DNA of 64,000 nt from Corynebacterium sputi DSM 45148 (GCF_000427865.1 NZ_ATYV01000003.1:1-64000); one strand, 5' to 3'. Shown: positions 7,553 to 16,769, numbered from the stretch's first letter. The notes: a model not told the origin generated them from the letters alone. Translations and numbers: made by a program.

Positions 7553-10036
7553 ATGGCGAAGGTTCTGTTCAGACTGGGTAGATGGTCGTACCTGCATAAA
7601 AAGACCGTGATCGTGGCGTGGGTGCTGCTACTCGCGATCATCGGCGGGTTGGCCGGAGCATTCCAGAAGGGATTCACCGACCAGTTCGTCATCGAAGATG
7701 CCCCCTCCACCGAGGCCTCCGACCTCATGCTGGAGAACTTCGACGGGGCAGTCGACCCGATGACGGACATGACCGTCAACCTTGTATTCGCCGCACCAGA
7801 GGGACGAACCCTCGAAGAGCCCGAATACACCGAGGCCGTGGAAGACGTGGTCTCCTACGTGCGGGACAACGTCGACGGAATGGGCAACGACGAACAGTTG
7901 CAGAACCCCGTCACGTTCGCCCCCATCATGCGCGACGCGATCATCGAAGCCGGCACCTCCTCCGGAATGTCACCGGAAGTCGCTGAACAGGACGCACACG
8001 CCCTGCGAGTGTTGTCCGACGACGGCCGATACGGCACCGCGATGTTCTCATTCGACGCGGTCGTCCAGACCGAAATTGCTCCCGATGACCGGCAAGCGGT
8101 CTTCGACGCGATGGACATTGGACGCGAAGCCGGCCTTGAAGTTGAGGCCAACGGCCCGGGTTTCATGGACCCAGTAGAGATCGGCGCCCTCTCTGAGATC
8201 ATCGGAATCTTCGTAGCTTTCGTGGTCCTGGTGATCACGTTCGGCTCGCTGGTGTCTGCTGGGCTGCCGCTGCTGTCTGCGCTGCTTGGCGTGGGAATTG
8301 GTGCCCTCGGCATCGTGTTCATGACGGCGTTTTCTGAGCTCAACTCCGTCACCCCGATTCTGGCTGTGATGATCGGCCTGGCTGTCGGTATCGACTACGC
8401 GCTGTTCATCATGGCCCGCTATCGAGCGGACCTGCGCGATGGTATCGACAAACCAGATGCGGCGGGACTGGCTGTGGCCACCGCCGGCTCTGCGGTGGTG
8501 TTTGCTGGGCTAACCGTGCTCATCGCCTTGGCAGCTCTGGTGCTTGCCGGAATTCCGTTCCTGTCGATGATGGGTATTTCCGCAGCTATCACCGTCGGTA
8601 TGGCAGTGGTGATTTCCCTGACGCTGGTGCCGGCACTGTTCGGTGTGTTCGGGGACCGGCTGTTCAAGGGAGCCGTTCCCGGTGTCGCCGGCAACCCGAT
8701 CAAGGGCCGCCCGCGCCCGCTTCGCAACGGCAAGACCATGGGCCGCAGGTGGGTCGAGCTGGTGCACAAGGCCCCGGGTACCTGCCTGGTCGTGGTTATT
8801 CTCGCCCTCGGTGCGCTGTCGCTGCCGATCACCGGAATGAAACTGGCGATCCCCTCTGATGCCACCGCCGAGTACGACTCCACCCAACGCCAGGCGACTG
8901 AGCTGATCGCAGAAGGCTTCGGTGAAGGCCGCAACGCGCCGATGATCGTGGTTGCCGTTGCAGATGACGTCAACCCTGACGCTCCCGCCCTGGCACCGCT
9001 TGCCGACGCAATCCAAGCCATGGACCCGGACCTCTCACGAGAAGAAGCCGCTCGTACCGCGTCCTTTAGCTACCTGCTGGACCAGGTCAAGAACAACGTC
9101 GATGTCGAGCACATCCAGATCATCGGACTGAACGAGGCCGGCACCGCCGCGCAGATGATCCTCACGCCGAAGGCAGGTGCTTTGGACGGGTCGACGACGC
9201 AGCTCATCGATGCCGTGCGCACCCAGCAGTCTCAGATTGAGGCATCCACCGGCCTGGTGACCGGCGTGACCGGACTGGTCCCGATCGAACTGGACGTCAC
9301 CGATCAGCTCTCTGAAGCGATGCCGATCTACCTGACCGTCGTCGTCGGCTTGGCGATCGTCCTGCTCCTTCTGGTGTTCCGCTCTCTGGTGGTCCCGCTG
9401 ACTGCCGGCATCGGATTCCTCCTGTCCGTCGGCGCTGCCTTCGGCCTGACGATCCTGTTCTGGCAGGAGGGACTGTGGGGCATCGTGCCGACCCCAGGAC
9501 CGCTGATCTCGTTCATGCCGATCTTCCTCATCGGTGTCACGTTCGGTCTGGCCATGGATTACCAAGTGTTCCTGGTCTCTCGAATGCGCGAGTACTACAC
9601 ACATTCCAAGGGCAAGGCCAAGCCAGGATCGAAGTACACAGCAGTCGACGAATCGATCATCGAGGGCTTCTCCCTGGGTGCCCGCGTCGTCACCGCTGCG
9701 GCGATCATCATGATCACCGTCTTCGTGGCATTCATCGGCCAGCCGCTGCCATTCATCAAGATTTTCGGCTTCGCCCTCGGCGCAGCGATTCTCTTCGACG
9801 CCTTCTTCATCCGCATGACCTTCATCCCCGCAGCGATGTTCCTGCTGGGCAGGTCCGTGTGGTGGCTGCCGAAGTGGCTGGACAAGATCCTGCCGAAGGT
9901 AGATGTCGAAGGAGAGGGCATCGAGGAGCACCGCCAGGAGCTTCTGGCGAAGGTCAACGCCGGTTCGGTCTCCGACGCCGACGCTGGCACAATTGACGGG
10001 CCGACAACTGAAAACTCCGGAAGGCACCGTAAATGA
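7553..10036 (+). CDS. MMPL-family (RND superfamily) transporter
   Basis: An 827-residue membrane protein with the duplicated MMPL layout: one N-terminal helix, a large outer loop (about residues 45-205), a five-helix bundle, then a second loop and a second bundle. The paired signatures ILAVMIGLAVGIDYALFIMAR and FLIGVTFGLAMDYQVFLVSR contain the conserved Asp-Tyr of the proton relay. Corynebacterial relatives (CmpL/MmpL3-like) move mycolate or other envelope lipids, and the exact substrate here is unknown. ATG 7553 is preceded by AAGGG at about 9 nt. The C-terminal tail is polar, and the stop overlaps the tgt start (ATGA). Confidence 0.87.
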   Translation: MAKVLFRLGRWSYLHKKTVIVAWVLLLAIIGGLAGAFQKGFTDQFVIEDAPSTEASDLMLENFDGAVDPMTDMTVNLVFAAPEGRTLEEPEYTEAVEDVVSYVRDNVDGMGNDEQLQNPVTFAPIMRDAIIEAGTSSGMSPEVAEQDAHALRVLSDDGRYGTAMFSFDAVVQTEIAPDDRQAVFDAMDIGREAGLEVEANGPGFMDPVEIGALSEIIGIFVAFVVLVITFGSLVSAGLPLLSALLGVGIGALGIVFMTAFSELNSVTPILAVMIGLAVGIDYALFIMARYRADLRDGIDKPDAAGLAVATAGSAVVFAGLTVLIALAALVLAGIPFLSMMGISAAITVGMAVVISLTLVPALFGVFGDRLFKGAVPGVAGNPIKGRPRPLRNGKTMGRRWVELVHKAPGTCLVVVILALGALSLPITGMKLAIPSDATAEYDSTQRQATELIAEGFGEGRNAPMIVVAVADDVNPDAPALAPLADAIQAMDPDLSREEAARTASFSYLLDQVKNNVDVEHIQIIGLNEAGTAAQMILTPKAGALDGSTTQLIDAVRTQQSQIEASTGLVTGVTGLVPIELDVTDQLSEAMPIYLTVVVGLAIVLLLLVFRSLVVPLTAGIGFLLSVGAAFGLTILFWQEGLWGIVPTPGPLISFMPIFLIGVTFGLAMDYQVFLVSRMREYYTHSKGKAKPGSKYTAVDESIIEGFSLGARVVTAAAIIMITVFVAFIGQPLPFIKIFGFALGAAILFDAFFIRMTFIPAAMFLLGRSVWWLPKWLDKILPKVDVEGEGIEEHRQELLAKVNAGSVSDADAGTIDGPTTENSGRHRK

Positions 10037-11349
10037 CAGGAAACTCCACCTCCCGCTTCGAACCGACCGCGGATCTCGAAGGGGGAGCCGGACGTGCAGG
10101 TGTCCTCCAGACCCCGCATGGCGAGATCCAGACCCCCGCGTTCATCCCAGTCGCGACTAAGGCGACCGTGAAAACGCTGACGCCAGAGCAGATTCGGGGC
10201 ACCGGGGCACAGGCCATCCTGTCCAACGCGTACCACCTGTACTTGCAGCCGGGCCAAGACATCGTCGAGGGCGATGGCGGCCTGACCAAGTTCGAGAACT
10301 GGCACGGCCCGACCTTCACCGACTCCGGTGGATTCCAGGTGATGAGCCTCGGCGTTGGTTTCCGCAAGACCCTCGCGATGGACGTGAAGGGCCTGCAGAA
10401 CGACGATGTCGTCGCACCGGGCAAGCAGCGCAACGCATTCGTCGACGAAGACGGCGTGACCTTCCGCTCTCACATCGACGGCTCGTCTCACCGCTTCACC
10501 CCTGAAGTATCCATGGGCATTCAGCACCAGCTCGGCGCAGACATCATCTTCGCCTTTGACGAGCTGACTACGCTGATGAACACCCGCATCTACCAGGAGG
10601 GATCGGTCGACCGCACCCACCGTTGGGCCCGCCGCTGCCTGGAGGAACACAACCGCTTGTCGACCGAGCGCAACCAGTCCGGCCTGCATGCGCCTTATGG
10701 TTCCGGTTCGATGCCTGTCGACGGAATCCGGCCTGAACAGCAGCTCTTCGGGGTTGTGCAGGGTGCGCAGTATGAAGATTTGCGTCGTAAAGCGACGCGG
10801 GGCCTCGTTTCGCTTTCCGACGAATTCGAAGCCAACGGCCACCGCGGCTTTGCTGGGTACGGCATCGGTGGCGCCCTGGAGAAAGAGAACCTGGGCACGA
10901 TTGTCGGGTGGTGCACAGACGAGCTTCCCGACGACCGCCCCCGGCACCTCCTCGGCATTTCCGAGCCTGACGACGTCTTCGCCGCAGTCGCCGCCGGCGC
11001 CGACACCTTTGATTGTGTTTCCCCGACGAGGCTGGCCCGTCGCGGTGGCGTCTACACCCGCGATGGCCGCATGACGCTGACGAATGCTCGCTTCAAGCGC
11101 GACTTCCGTCCGATCGACGAGGAAACTGCCTCGTACACCTCGCTCAATTACTCCCGTGCGTACATTCACCATCTGCTGAAGGCGAAGGAATACTTGGCAG
11201 GAACGCTTTGTACGATTCACAACCTGCACTTCATGATCACGCTAGTCGATGACATCCGTCAGTCGATCCACGATGGTCGGTTCGCCGAGTTCCGTGACGA
11301 CTTCATGACGCGCTACTACGCAGGTCCGAATGGAAAGAACCTTACTTAG
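10033..11349 (+). CDS. tgt: tRNA-guanine transglycosylase (Zn-site variant)
   Basis: A 438-residue TIM-barrel base-exchange enzyme. The active-site DSGGFQVMSL, the nucleophile region TFDCVSPTR, the QQLFGVVQGAQYEDLR motif and IHNLHF are all present, so the family is secure. The normal zinc ligands C-x-C-x2-C before NYSRAY are absent. The segment reads EETASYTSLNYSRAY, leaving only the later His. The preQ1-contact Cys after the guanine-binding FDE is Leu (AFDELTT). The enzyme should insert a 7-deazaguanine base at position 34 of GUN tRNAs. Nearby yhhQ and gluQ support a queuosine role. Two interspersed-motif copies (10812, 10923) lie within. It overlaps the MMPL stop by 4 nt. Confidence 0.87.
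   Translation: MTGNSTSRFEPTADLEGGAGRAGVLQTPHGEIQTPAFIPVATKATVKTLTPEQIRGTGAQAILSNAYHLYLQPGQDIVEGDGGLTKFENWHGPTFTDSGGFQVMSLGVGFRKTLAMDVKGLQNDDVVAPGKQRNAFVDEDGVTFRSHIDGSSHRFTPEVSMGIQHQLGADIIFAFDELTTLMNTRIYQEGSVDRTHRWARRCLEEHNRLSTERNQSGLHAPYGSGSMPVDGIRPEQQLFGVVQGAQYEDLRRKATRGLVSLSDEFEANGHRGFAGYGIGGALEKENLGTIVGWCTDELPDDRPRHLLGISEPDDVFAAVAAGADTFDCVSPTRLARRGGVYTRDGRMTLTNARFKRDFRPIDEETASYTSLNYSRAYIHHLLKAKEYLAGTLCTIHNLHFMITLVDDIRQSIHDGRFAEFRDDFMTRYYAGPNGKNLT
10783..10822 (-). repeat. Interspersed element copy with inverted partner
   Basis: GCTTTCCGACG (10812-10822) is preceded 18 nt upstream by CGTCGTAAAGC (10783-10793), its inverted copy with one mismatch, forming a dyad inside tgt. A second copy, GCTTCCCGACG, lies at 10923-10933 and is followed by a C-rich tract. 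Confidence 0.65.
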
Positions 11350-11507
11350 AGAATTTTTTCGGTGCTCATTAACTGTGTGGCACCGTAAAAGTGGGAGTAA
11401 TGGTGACACTGAGCCGAATAGCGGCATCGAATTTCAGATTACCCGTAGGTAACCTAAGGGCGCCGCCAAATCTCAACATTCTCTAGAAATTTGGAAGGAC
11501 CCGATTC

Positions 11508-11819
11508 ATGCGGAATCGAAGCAAAATTCTCCCTGTCGTATTCGCGCTACCATTTGTTGTCGCCGCCTGTGGCGATGATGCATCGCCCTCGGAAGAAACC
11601 ACGGAAACCGTCACCTCAACTGCTACTTCTGTCGAGCATGAGGAAGAAGGGGCTACTCACTCGGATATTGAGCAGCCCCATCACAATGAGGGGGTGATTC
11701 GCGATGATGATCCCGGTGGACAACCGTGTACTGACCAAAATGGAGCACCCGGACATTACATAGCGACCGATGAAGGTAGCTTTGTCTGTGAGATCACCGG
11801 AGATGCATCGCGGCAATAA
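11508..11819 (+). CDS. Small lipoprotein, function unknown
   Basis: A 103-residue protein with a lipoprotein signal: MRNRSK, a hydrophobic run, then the lipobox VVAAC with acylated Cys at about residue 22. The mature part is acidic, Thr/Glu-rich and His-containing, and carries two further cysteines (PCTDQNG and FVCEITG) that could pair. A GGAAGGA ribosome site precedes the ATG. It stands alone downstream of tgt and is convergent with yhhQ. I recognise no domain. Confidence 0.7.
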   Translation: MRNRSKILPVVFALPFVVAACGDDASPSEETTETVTSTATSVEHEEEGATHSDIEQPHHNEGVIRDDDPGGQPCTDQNGAPGHYIATDEGSFVCEITGDASRQ

Positions 11820-11839
11820 CCGGTGACTATCGAGTGGCG

Positions 11840-12655
11840 TTAGCGGCCGCCGTTGGCAGCATATTCGGCAGCCCAGTATCCCTCGCGCTTTTTCACCCAA
11901 GCGATGACTCGGTAGGTCACCGGAAGAAGGGCGACTTCCACGCCGACCTTCCAAATGAAACCGACAATCACGAAGTTGATGAAGTCAGCCCAGGTGGAGA
12001 TTCCAATTGCGGTGGCTGCAATTGAGCAGAAGATCAGTGTGTCTGCGAATTCGCCGACCACAGTGGATCCGAGAAGGCGTGCCCACAGGGATTTTTCACC
12101 GGTACGGCGCTTGATGGCGACGAGGACCCATGCGTTGAGCAATTGTCCCACCAGGTACGCAGTGAGTCCGGCTAGTACTAGTTGTGGCACTGTCCCGAGG
12201 ACCGTGCTGAATGCTTCCTGGTTCTCGTAGAAGCCTGCCGGCGGCAGTTGAATGCCAATCCAGAAACAGATCATGGCGGCTGCGAGGATCATGAATCCGA
12301 TGAACACGGCGCGTCGCGTAGCGCGGAAGCCGTAGCACTCGGAAAGAATATCGCCGATGACGTAACTCAGCGGGAAGAGGAAGAAGGCACCGTCGGTGAC
12401 GAGGCCAAATATCTCGACGCCCTTTGTGGCGTTGATGTTCGAGACGATCAGCAGTGCGACGAAGATCGCCAGCAGCGCGGGGTAGAAAGACTTCTGGATC
12501 CGGATGTGGCGGGTCCCATTGTCGACGGGCGAGGTGTCGGATGAGGCGTCGTCAAGCGGGTTGTTCTGGGAAGTCGTGGACGTGGGCAGGGTGTCGGCCT
12601 GCGCAGCGTCCGGCCCAGGCTCAGGCAGGGGATGCCCCGGGGAATTAGTGGTCAT
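11840..12655 (-). CDS. yhhQ: YhhQ-type queuosine precursor transporter
   Basis: A 271-residue membrane protein of the ECF-S-related YhhQ/VUT_1 family, which imports 7-deazaguanine precursors (preQ0, preQ1 or queuine). A Ser/Asp/Pro-rich N-terminal tail of about 50 residues precedes the typical core with SNINATKGVEIFG, PLSYVIGDILSECYGF and the helix containing STVVGEFADTLIF. A TATCAT box lies 8 nt before the ATG, suggesting a leaderless mRNA. Together with tgt and gluQ it forms a queuosine-salvage neighbourhood. No preQ1 biosynthesis gene is in the window. Confidence 0.85.
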   Translation of the reverse strand: MTTNSPGHPLPEPGPDAAQADTLPTSTTSQNNPLDDASSDTSPVDNGTRHIRIQKSFYPALLAIFVALLIVSNINATKGVEIFGLVTDGAFFLFPLSYVIGDILSECYGFRATRRAVFIGFMILAAAMICFWIGIQLPPAGFYENQEAFSTVLGTVPQLVLAGLTAYLVGQLLNAWVLVAIKRRTGEKSLWARLLGSTVVGEFADTLIFCSIAATAIGISTWADFINFVIVGFIWKVGVEVALLPVTYRVIAWVKKREGYWAAEYAANGGR

Positions 12656-12714
12656 GAGCGGGAATGATACCGACCACGCACGCCCCGGTGAACTCAGTGA
12701 GTTCGGTTGATGGG

Positions 12715-13284
12715 TTATCCCACGCGGAGCCTGGAGTACGGGTTGGAGACCTGGCGGGCCAGTTCGGACTGTGCCTTGTAGAGGACTCCGACTACTTCGT
12801 CCACGTCCTTCGGGTGCAGCCCATCAAAGATGGTGTACGCGTCACCCCAGGTGTAGTCGGTGGGGACCTGCGCGGCGCCGACGGTGTCTAGCGATTCGCG
12901 GAGAACCTCGATCGCACCGGAAATGGCGCGCGGCCCTGGGGTAGTGCCGAGGACTAGGACGGGCTTGCCGCTCAGCACGCCGGTGCTCATGGGGCGGGAG
13001 CACCAGTCGATGGCGTTGGTGATGACGGCCGGGGCGGTGTGGTTGTGCTCGGGGGTCACGATGACCACGCCGTCGGACTTTTTCACGGCAGATCTCAGAT
13101 CGGATGCCGCGCGTGGCTCCTTGCCGGGCACGTCGAGGTCTTCGTCGTAGAACGGCACGTCGCGGAGTTGTTCGAAGATTTCGGCGGAGGCATCTTCCGG
13201 GAGAGTGTCGATAAACGCCTCGGCGAGCTGGCGGTTGGTCGAGTTGTGGCGGAGGGAACCGATGAGGACGATGTAGTGTTTCAT
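12715..13284 (-). CDS. NADPH-dependent FMN reductase
   Basis: A 189-residue flavodoxin-fold protein with the phosphate-binding loop GSLRHNSTNR near the N-terminus and the family motif TPEHNHTAPAVITNAIDW in the middle. It should reduce FMN or quinones/azo compounds with NAD(P)H. The physiological substrate is unknown. It is divergent from gluQ and upstream of yhhQ on the same strand, with a 59-nt gap. Confidence 0.85.
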   Translation of the reverse strand: MKHYIVLIGSLRHNSTNRQLAEAFIDTLPEDASAEIFEQLRDVPFYDEDLDVPGKEPRAASDLRSAVKKSDGVVIVTPEHNHTAPAVITNAIDWCSRPMSTGVLSGKPVLVLGTTPGPRAISGAIEVLRESLDTVGAAQVPTDYTWGDAYTIFDGLHPKDVDEVVGVLYKAQSELARQVSNPYSRLRVG

Positions 13285-13360
13285 GGCTCCAATTTACCGC
13301 CAGAAACACTGTTAATCCGATTCGCGACCATGAGTTTGCATGGTAGTAACATTCGGCTCC

Positions 13361-14236
13361 ATGAGCGTCGGACGATATGCACCGAGCCCCACGGGCCACC
13401 TTCACCTGGGAAATCTTCGCACCGCGGTGATCGCGTGGGCGCGAGCGAGGTCCACTGATGGTGGGTTTATCGTGCGCATCGAGGACATTGATCGGCAGCG
13501 GTCGAAGCGGGAGTTTGAGGCTCAGCAATTGGCCGATTTGGCGGCGGTTGGCGTGGAGTGGGATGGAACTCCGGTGCGTCAATCTGAGCGCGATGGAGTA
13601 TATTTCGGCGCATTGGAGAAGCTCCCGACGTTCGAATGTTTCTGCAGCCGCCGCGAGATCCAAGATGCCGCTTCGGCACCTCATGGGTCCGATCTTGCCC
13701 CTGGCGCTTACCCGGGTACGTGCAGGCATCTTTCTGCTGAGGTTCGTGAGTCCAAGCGCGCCGAGCGCGCTGCCAAGGGGATGGCGCCGGCGCTTCGGCT
13801 TGCCGCTGAAGAAAAGCATTGGCTTTCCGACGACCTCATCCACGGCCCCACCACCGGCACTGTCGACGATTTTGTTCTCAAGAGGGCGGACGGGGATTGG
13901 GCTTACAACCTGGCTGTCGTCGCCGATGATGCGGATCAAGGCGTGACGGAGGTGGTCCGGGGAGACGATCTGCTGTTGTCGGCTCCTCGCCAGGCGTATC
14001 TGGCGCATCTGCTGGGTGAGTCTGCTCCGACGTATTTCCATGTGCCGTTGGTGGTGAACTCCGAAGGCCGTCGGTTGGCCAAGCGGGATGGGGATGTCAC
14101 CCTACGGGATGTCACGGCTGAATCCGCGCGAAAATGGATTATGGCGTCGCTCGGCTTCCCGGGGCTCGAGATTGACAAGCTCCCTGAGGTCTTCACTGTG
14201 GCGTCCGTGCCGAGAGAACCAGTCGTATTCTCCTGA
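13361..14236 (+). CDS. gluQ: Glutamyl-Q tRNA(Asp) synthetase
   Basis: A 291-residue truncated GluRS-like enzyme without the anticodon-binding domain. It adds glutamate to the queuosine base of tRNA-Asp. The class I signature is HLHLGN after YAPSPTG, the KMSKS loop is LAKRD, and zinc-type Cys lie in FECFCSRREI and YPGTC. I chose ATG 13361, not 13340, because homologues begin at this point and a TAACAT -10 box sits 8 nt upstream, implying a leaderless mRNA. The presence of gluQ implies queuosine is actually made in this organism's tRNA. Confidence 0.9.
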   Translation: MSVGRYAPSPTGHLHLGNLRTAVIAWARARSTDGGFIVRIEDIDRQRSKREFEAQQLADLAAVGVEWDGTPVRQSERDGVYFGALEKLPTFECFCSRREIQDAASAPHGSDLAPGAYPGTCRHLSAEVRESKRAERAAKGMAPALRLAAEEKHWLSDDLIHGPTTGTVDDFVLKRADGDWAYNLAVVADDADQGVTEVVRGDDLLLSAPRQAYLAHLLGESAPTYFHVPLVVNSEGRRLAKRDGDVTLRDVTAESARKWIMASLGFPGLEIDKLPEVFTVASVPREPVVFS

Positions 14237-14343
14237 GCTAGATTCACCCGCTGTCCTGCGCTTTTATCGGCGGGTTTGTGGGATGTTCCCTTTACGATTG
14301 TTCCCATGGTTCACAGCAATCGGTGTGGTGACGGTGCTCGGCG

Positions 14344-15048
14344 ATGAAGGTTCGGACAGCACTCACGATCCTGATTGCCATCATGGCGGTCTGCATTCTG
14401 GTGGTCGGCGCGACCGCTGTGTGGGTTGGTCAGCAAGGCCCCTCTGATGTGCTTGCCGCCGATGACTTTGTCGAAGAGCCTGCGGATCCCGCAGCCTCTC
14501 TGAACGATGAGCTTTCCGACGCCGACCTGGCCCGTATCGCCGGTCTCCAACAGAACGCCGAATTACTTCCCGCAGGTAAAGAAGAGATCCAGATGGTCAC
14601 CGATGATGGGTCGCGGCTGCGTTGGTTCAGTAGGACGCCGTCGGTTGTGGCGGACGGACGGATCTGGCCGGTCGAGGGGCCACCGGATGGGGACAACGCC
14701 AACAACGTCTATTTCGGCGGACCGTTGGAAGGCCGCGGTTCCTGGGGTGATGCTGGACTCTTGGATGAGGATCCCTACGTCCTGGACAAAGGTGAGGGAG
14801 TCTCCTGGGGAGAATCCGCTCCCTATGAGTTTCTCTATTTCGACGAATTTCCATTCACCAGGCAGCAGCACGGGCTGTCGACGAATACGCTCCTAGATCT
14901 CGGGATGAGCCGTGAGGATGCCGGACGGCACAACGGCTATCTCTTCCATGACGGGACGACGATCTTTCATGTCACTGGACAGGGAACCCCAGAAACAACG
15001 GTGACGGCGCTGTCACCCGTCAGTGGATTCCGGGAGTTCCGGTTTTGA
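14344..15048 (+). CDS. Envelope-anchored protein, family A
   Basis: A 234-residue protein with one N-terminal membrane helix (LTILIAIMAVCILVVGATAV) and an extracytoplasmic acidic domain. The C-terminal half (NNVYFGG, EFLYFDEFPF, a Gly-Tyr-Leu-Phe-His segment, then a final GFREFRF) resembles the C-terminal half of the lipoprotein at 16867-17550 (NTVYFAG, GVLYFDGMNL, GFREVQL), so the two are paralogues. I recognise no named domain. It is followed by a larger secreted-type protein on the same strand. A T-variant motif copy (14511-14521) lies in the early mature part. Confidence 0.65.
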   Translation: MKVRTALTILIAIMAVCILVVGATAVWVGQQGPSDVLAADDFVEEPADPAASLNDELSDADLARIAGLQQNAELLPAGKEEIQMVTDDGSRLRWFSRTPSVVADGRIWPVEGPPDGDNANNVYFGGPLEGRGSWGDAGLLDEDPYVLDKGEGVSWGESAPYEFLYFDEFPFTRQQHGLSTNTLLDLGMSREDAGRHNGYLFHDGTTIFHVTGQGTPETTVTALSPVSGFREFRF

Positions 15049-15221
15049 ATGAGGGCGAATTTCACCCGCATCTTCGCCGCTTTCACCCGTTTTTGTGCAG
15101 TTCAACGATGTTTTTGATTGTTTTACTCACCTAATATTTAGCTTTCAAAGCCGTCGAATTCTGGTCGGTGAAGGTGAGTCGGCTGCCGCGACAACGGTCG
15201 GCCCAGACGAGGGAGAATGGG

Positions 15222-16697
15222 ATGACCAAGAGACCGTGGTTGATGGCGTTGATTGCCGTGGAAGTCGTAGCGATTCTGGTGATTGCCGCCGTTGTGTGGT
15301 TCATCGGGGATCGCAAGATTGAGCCGGTGGCAGTGAACGAGACCTGCACGATGCAAGATTCCGGCATCGACTGGCTGAATAACGGCAATTCCGCGGAGAT
15401 GATTTCTGGCGGTGCGGCCGAAGGCGAGTCTGTCACCTACAACTTCAGCAATGTCGTCGTTGATTTGCAGTGCCCGGGACTGGGGTACGCGATCGCGCAT
15501 GATGCGGTGCCGGTGTCGGATGGTGGGGACGTCGGGACGGCAGAGCCAGGCTCGGTGCTGGCGCTTTTCATCGACGGTATCCCCATCGAGCAGCAGTACG
15601 ACGTGATGCGCATCGGTGGTGTGGAGAGGGTCTCTAGTGAGGAGATTCGGGTCCGGTACGAGATGGGGGATGGGTCGGACAGCACGGTCGTTACCTACTC
15701 GCTTGCCGATCTTAAGGCTGGCGCCCAGGAACTCGATGAGCCAGAGGCGGCCAACGTCGCAGGTGACGGCTACGCAGTCAATGCGGCGAGCCCGCGAGGC
15801 TACTACGGAACCGGTGTCCGTGACGTGCGGATCCGGGTGGTTGGCTCAAACGTCCAGCGCTACTACATGTGTGGTCTGCGAGTCCCACGTCCGACGAAGG
15901 TCTACAACCGGAACGTCTACAACGCCCACCGAACGACCATCAATGCTGCGCCTGGCACTACCGGTCAGCGCAACAGCACCCAGCAGAGCGCTCGCGAAGA
16001 AGAGACGACCTCGAAGGACAAGGACCGGGACAAGGACAAGAAGTGCTCGGCTTCAGGTTCGGTGCCTAGCTGGTTGGCCAGCGGCAAGACCCGGGACCTG
16101 AACCCGCCGAAGGGAGCCAATGACTCGGAGACGAGCAGCATCTCCTCTAGCGCGTCGTCGTCGACCTCGTCCTCCACCTCATCGTCGACGTCCACCTCAA
16201 CGACATCGACGACCACGACCCGAGCACCGACGACATCAACCACAACCACGCCGCCCGCGGTGACGACCACAGAACCGATCGAGACTCAGCCTCCGGCTCA
16301 ACCCCAGACGAATGAGGCTCCGGCTGCGGTGGACGTAGAGGTCGCTCCGCTGGCGTCCTCGAGCAAGGCGGCGACCTGGAAGGTCAAGTTCGGCAAGGTC
16401 AGCACCAACCTGGAATGCCCTGGCCTGTCCTGGGCAATTGCTGACGACTCTGAAGCAGTTCCGTCCGGCACCACCAGTTACACCGGTGACCGGAAGGGCT
16501 CAGTAATCGTGTTCATGATCGACGGCGAGCTCGTGTCGCGTCAGAACCAGCTGGCGAAGATCTCCGGAGTCCAGCGAGTCGACGCTGACACTGTGAAGGT
16601 CCAGTACTCCTCGGGAACCGTCACCTACTCAGTGAAGGGTGGAAAGCTCTCCACCAGCGGCAACCCCGGCAGTGCCGTGATCGCTGACCTGAAGTAA
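15222..16697 (+). CDS. Membrane-anchored two-repeat protein with Ser/Thr linker
   Basis: A 491-residue protein: an N-terminal helix (LIAVEVVAILVIAAVVWFI), a first domain around residues 70-160, a long disordered middle with a charged patch (KDKDRDKDKK) and a Ser/Thr-rich run at about residues 305-355, then a second domain to the C-terminus. The domains are duplicates: LQCPGLGYAIAHD with LALFIDGIPI matches LECPGLSWAIADD with IVFMIDGELV, each followed by RIGGVERV or KISGVQRV. The fold resembles LppP/LprE-type lipoprotein domains, but this is tentative. ATG 15222 has GAGGGAG about 7 nt upstream. A strong terminator follows. Function is unknown, and the linker looks wall-spanning. Confidence 0.65.
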   Translation: MTKRPWLMALIAVEVVAILVIAAVVWFIGDRKIEPVAVNETCTMQDSGIDWLNNGNSAEMISGGAAEGESVTYNFSNVVVDLQCPGLGYAIAHDAVPVSDGGDVGTAEPGSVLALFIDGIPIEQQYDVMRIGGVERVSSEEIRVRYEMGDGSDSTVVTYSLADLKAGAQELDEPEAANVAGDGYAVNAASPRGYYGTGVRDVRIRVVGSNVQRYYMCGLRVPRPTKVYNRNVYNAHRTTINAAPGTTGQRNSTQQSAREEETTSKDKDRDKDKKCSASGSVPSWLASGKTRDLNPPKGANDSETSSISSSASSSTSSSTSSSTSTSTTSTTTTRAPTTSTTTTPPAVTTTEPIETQPPAQPQTNEAPAAVDVEVAPLASSSKAATWKVKFGKVSTNLECPGLSWAIADDSEAVPSGTTSYTGDRKGSVIVFMIDGELVSRQNQLAKISGVQRVDADTVKVQYSSGTVTYSVKGGKLSTSGNPGSAVIADLK

Positions 16698-16708
16698 TCC
16701 GACATCCT

Positions 16709-16739
16709 CCCCCATATCCCGGATCTCGGGATGTGGGGG
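16709..16739 (+). terminator. Terminator whose right arm merges into a repeat
   Basis: CCCCCATATCCCG (16709-16721) pairs with CGGGATGTGGGGG (16727-16739) around a 5-nt loop. The G-rich right arm runs directly into the G/T tract of the interspersed element at 16759. Confidence 0.75.
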
Positions 16740-16769
16740 TGTGGTGTGTGGAGGTGGACGTCGGGAAGC
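16727..16769 (+). repeat. Interspersed element copy (C variant)
   Basis: CGTCGGGAAGC at 16759-16769 follows a long G/T-rich, almost C-free tract. After the motif, AAGC and GCTT flank a 9-nt loop, so a short dyad is present. It is intergenic. Confidence 0.8.

Noticed and set aside
11439..11457. Possible DtxR iron box (TTACCCGTAGGTAACCTAA).
   Set aside because: Only the right half resembles the TTAGGTTAGSCTAACCTAA consensus. The left half matches at few positions, and the adjacent gene has no iron link.
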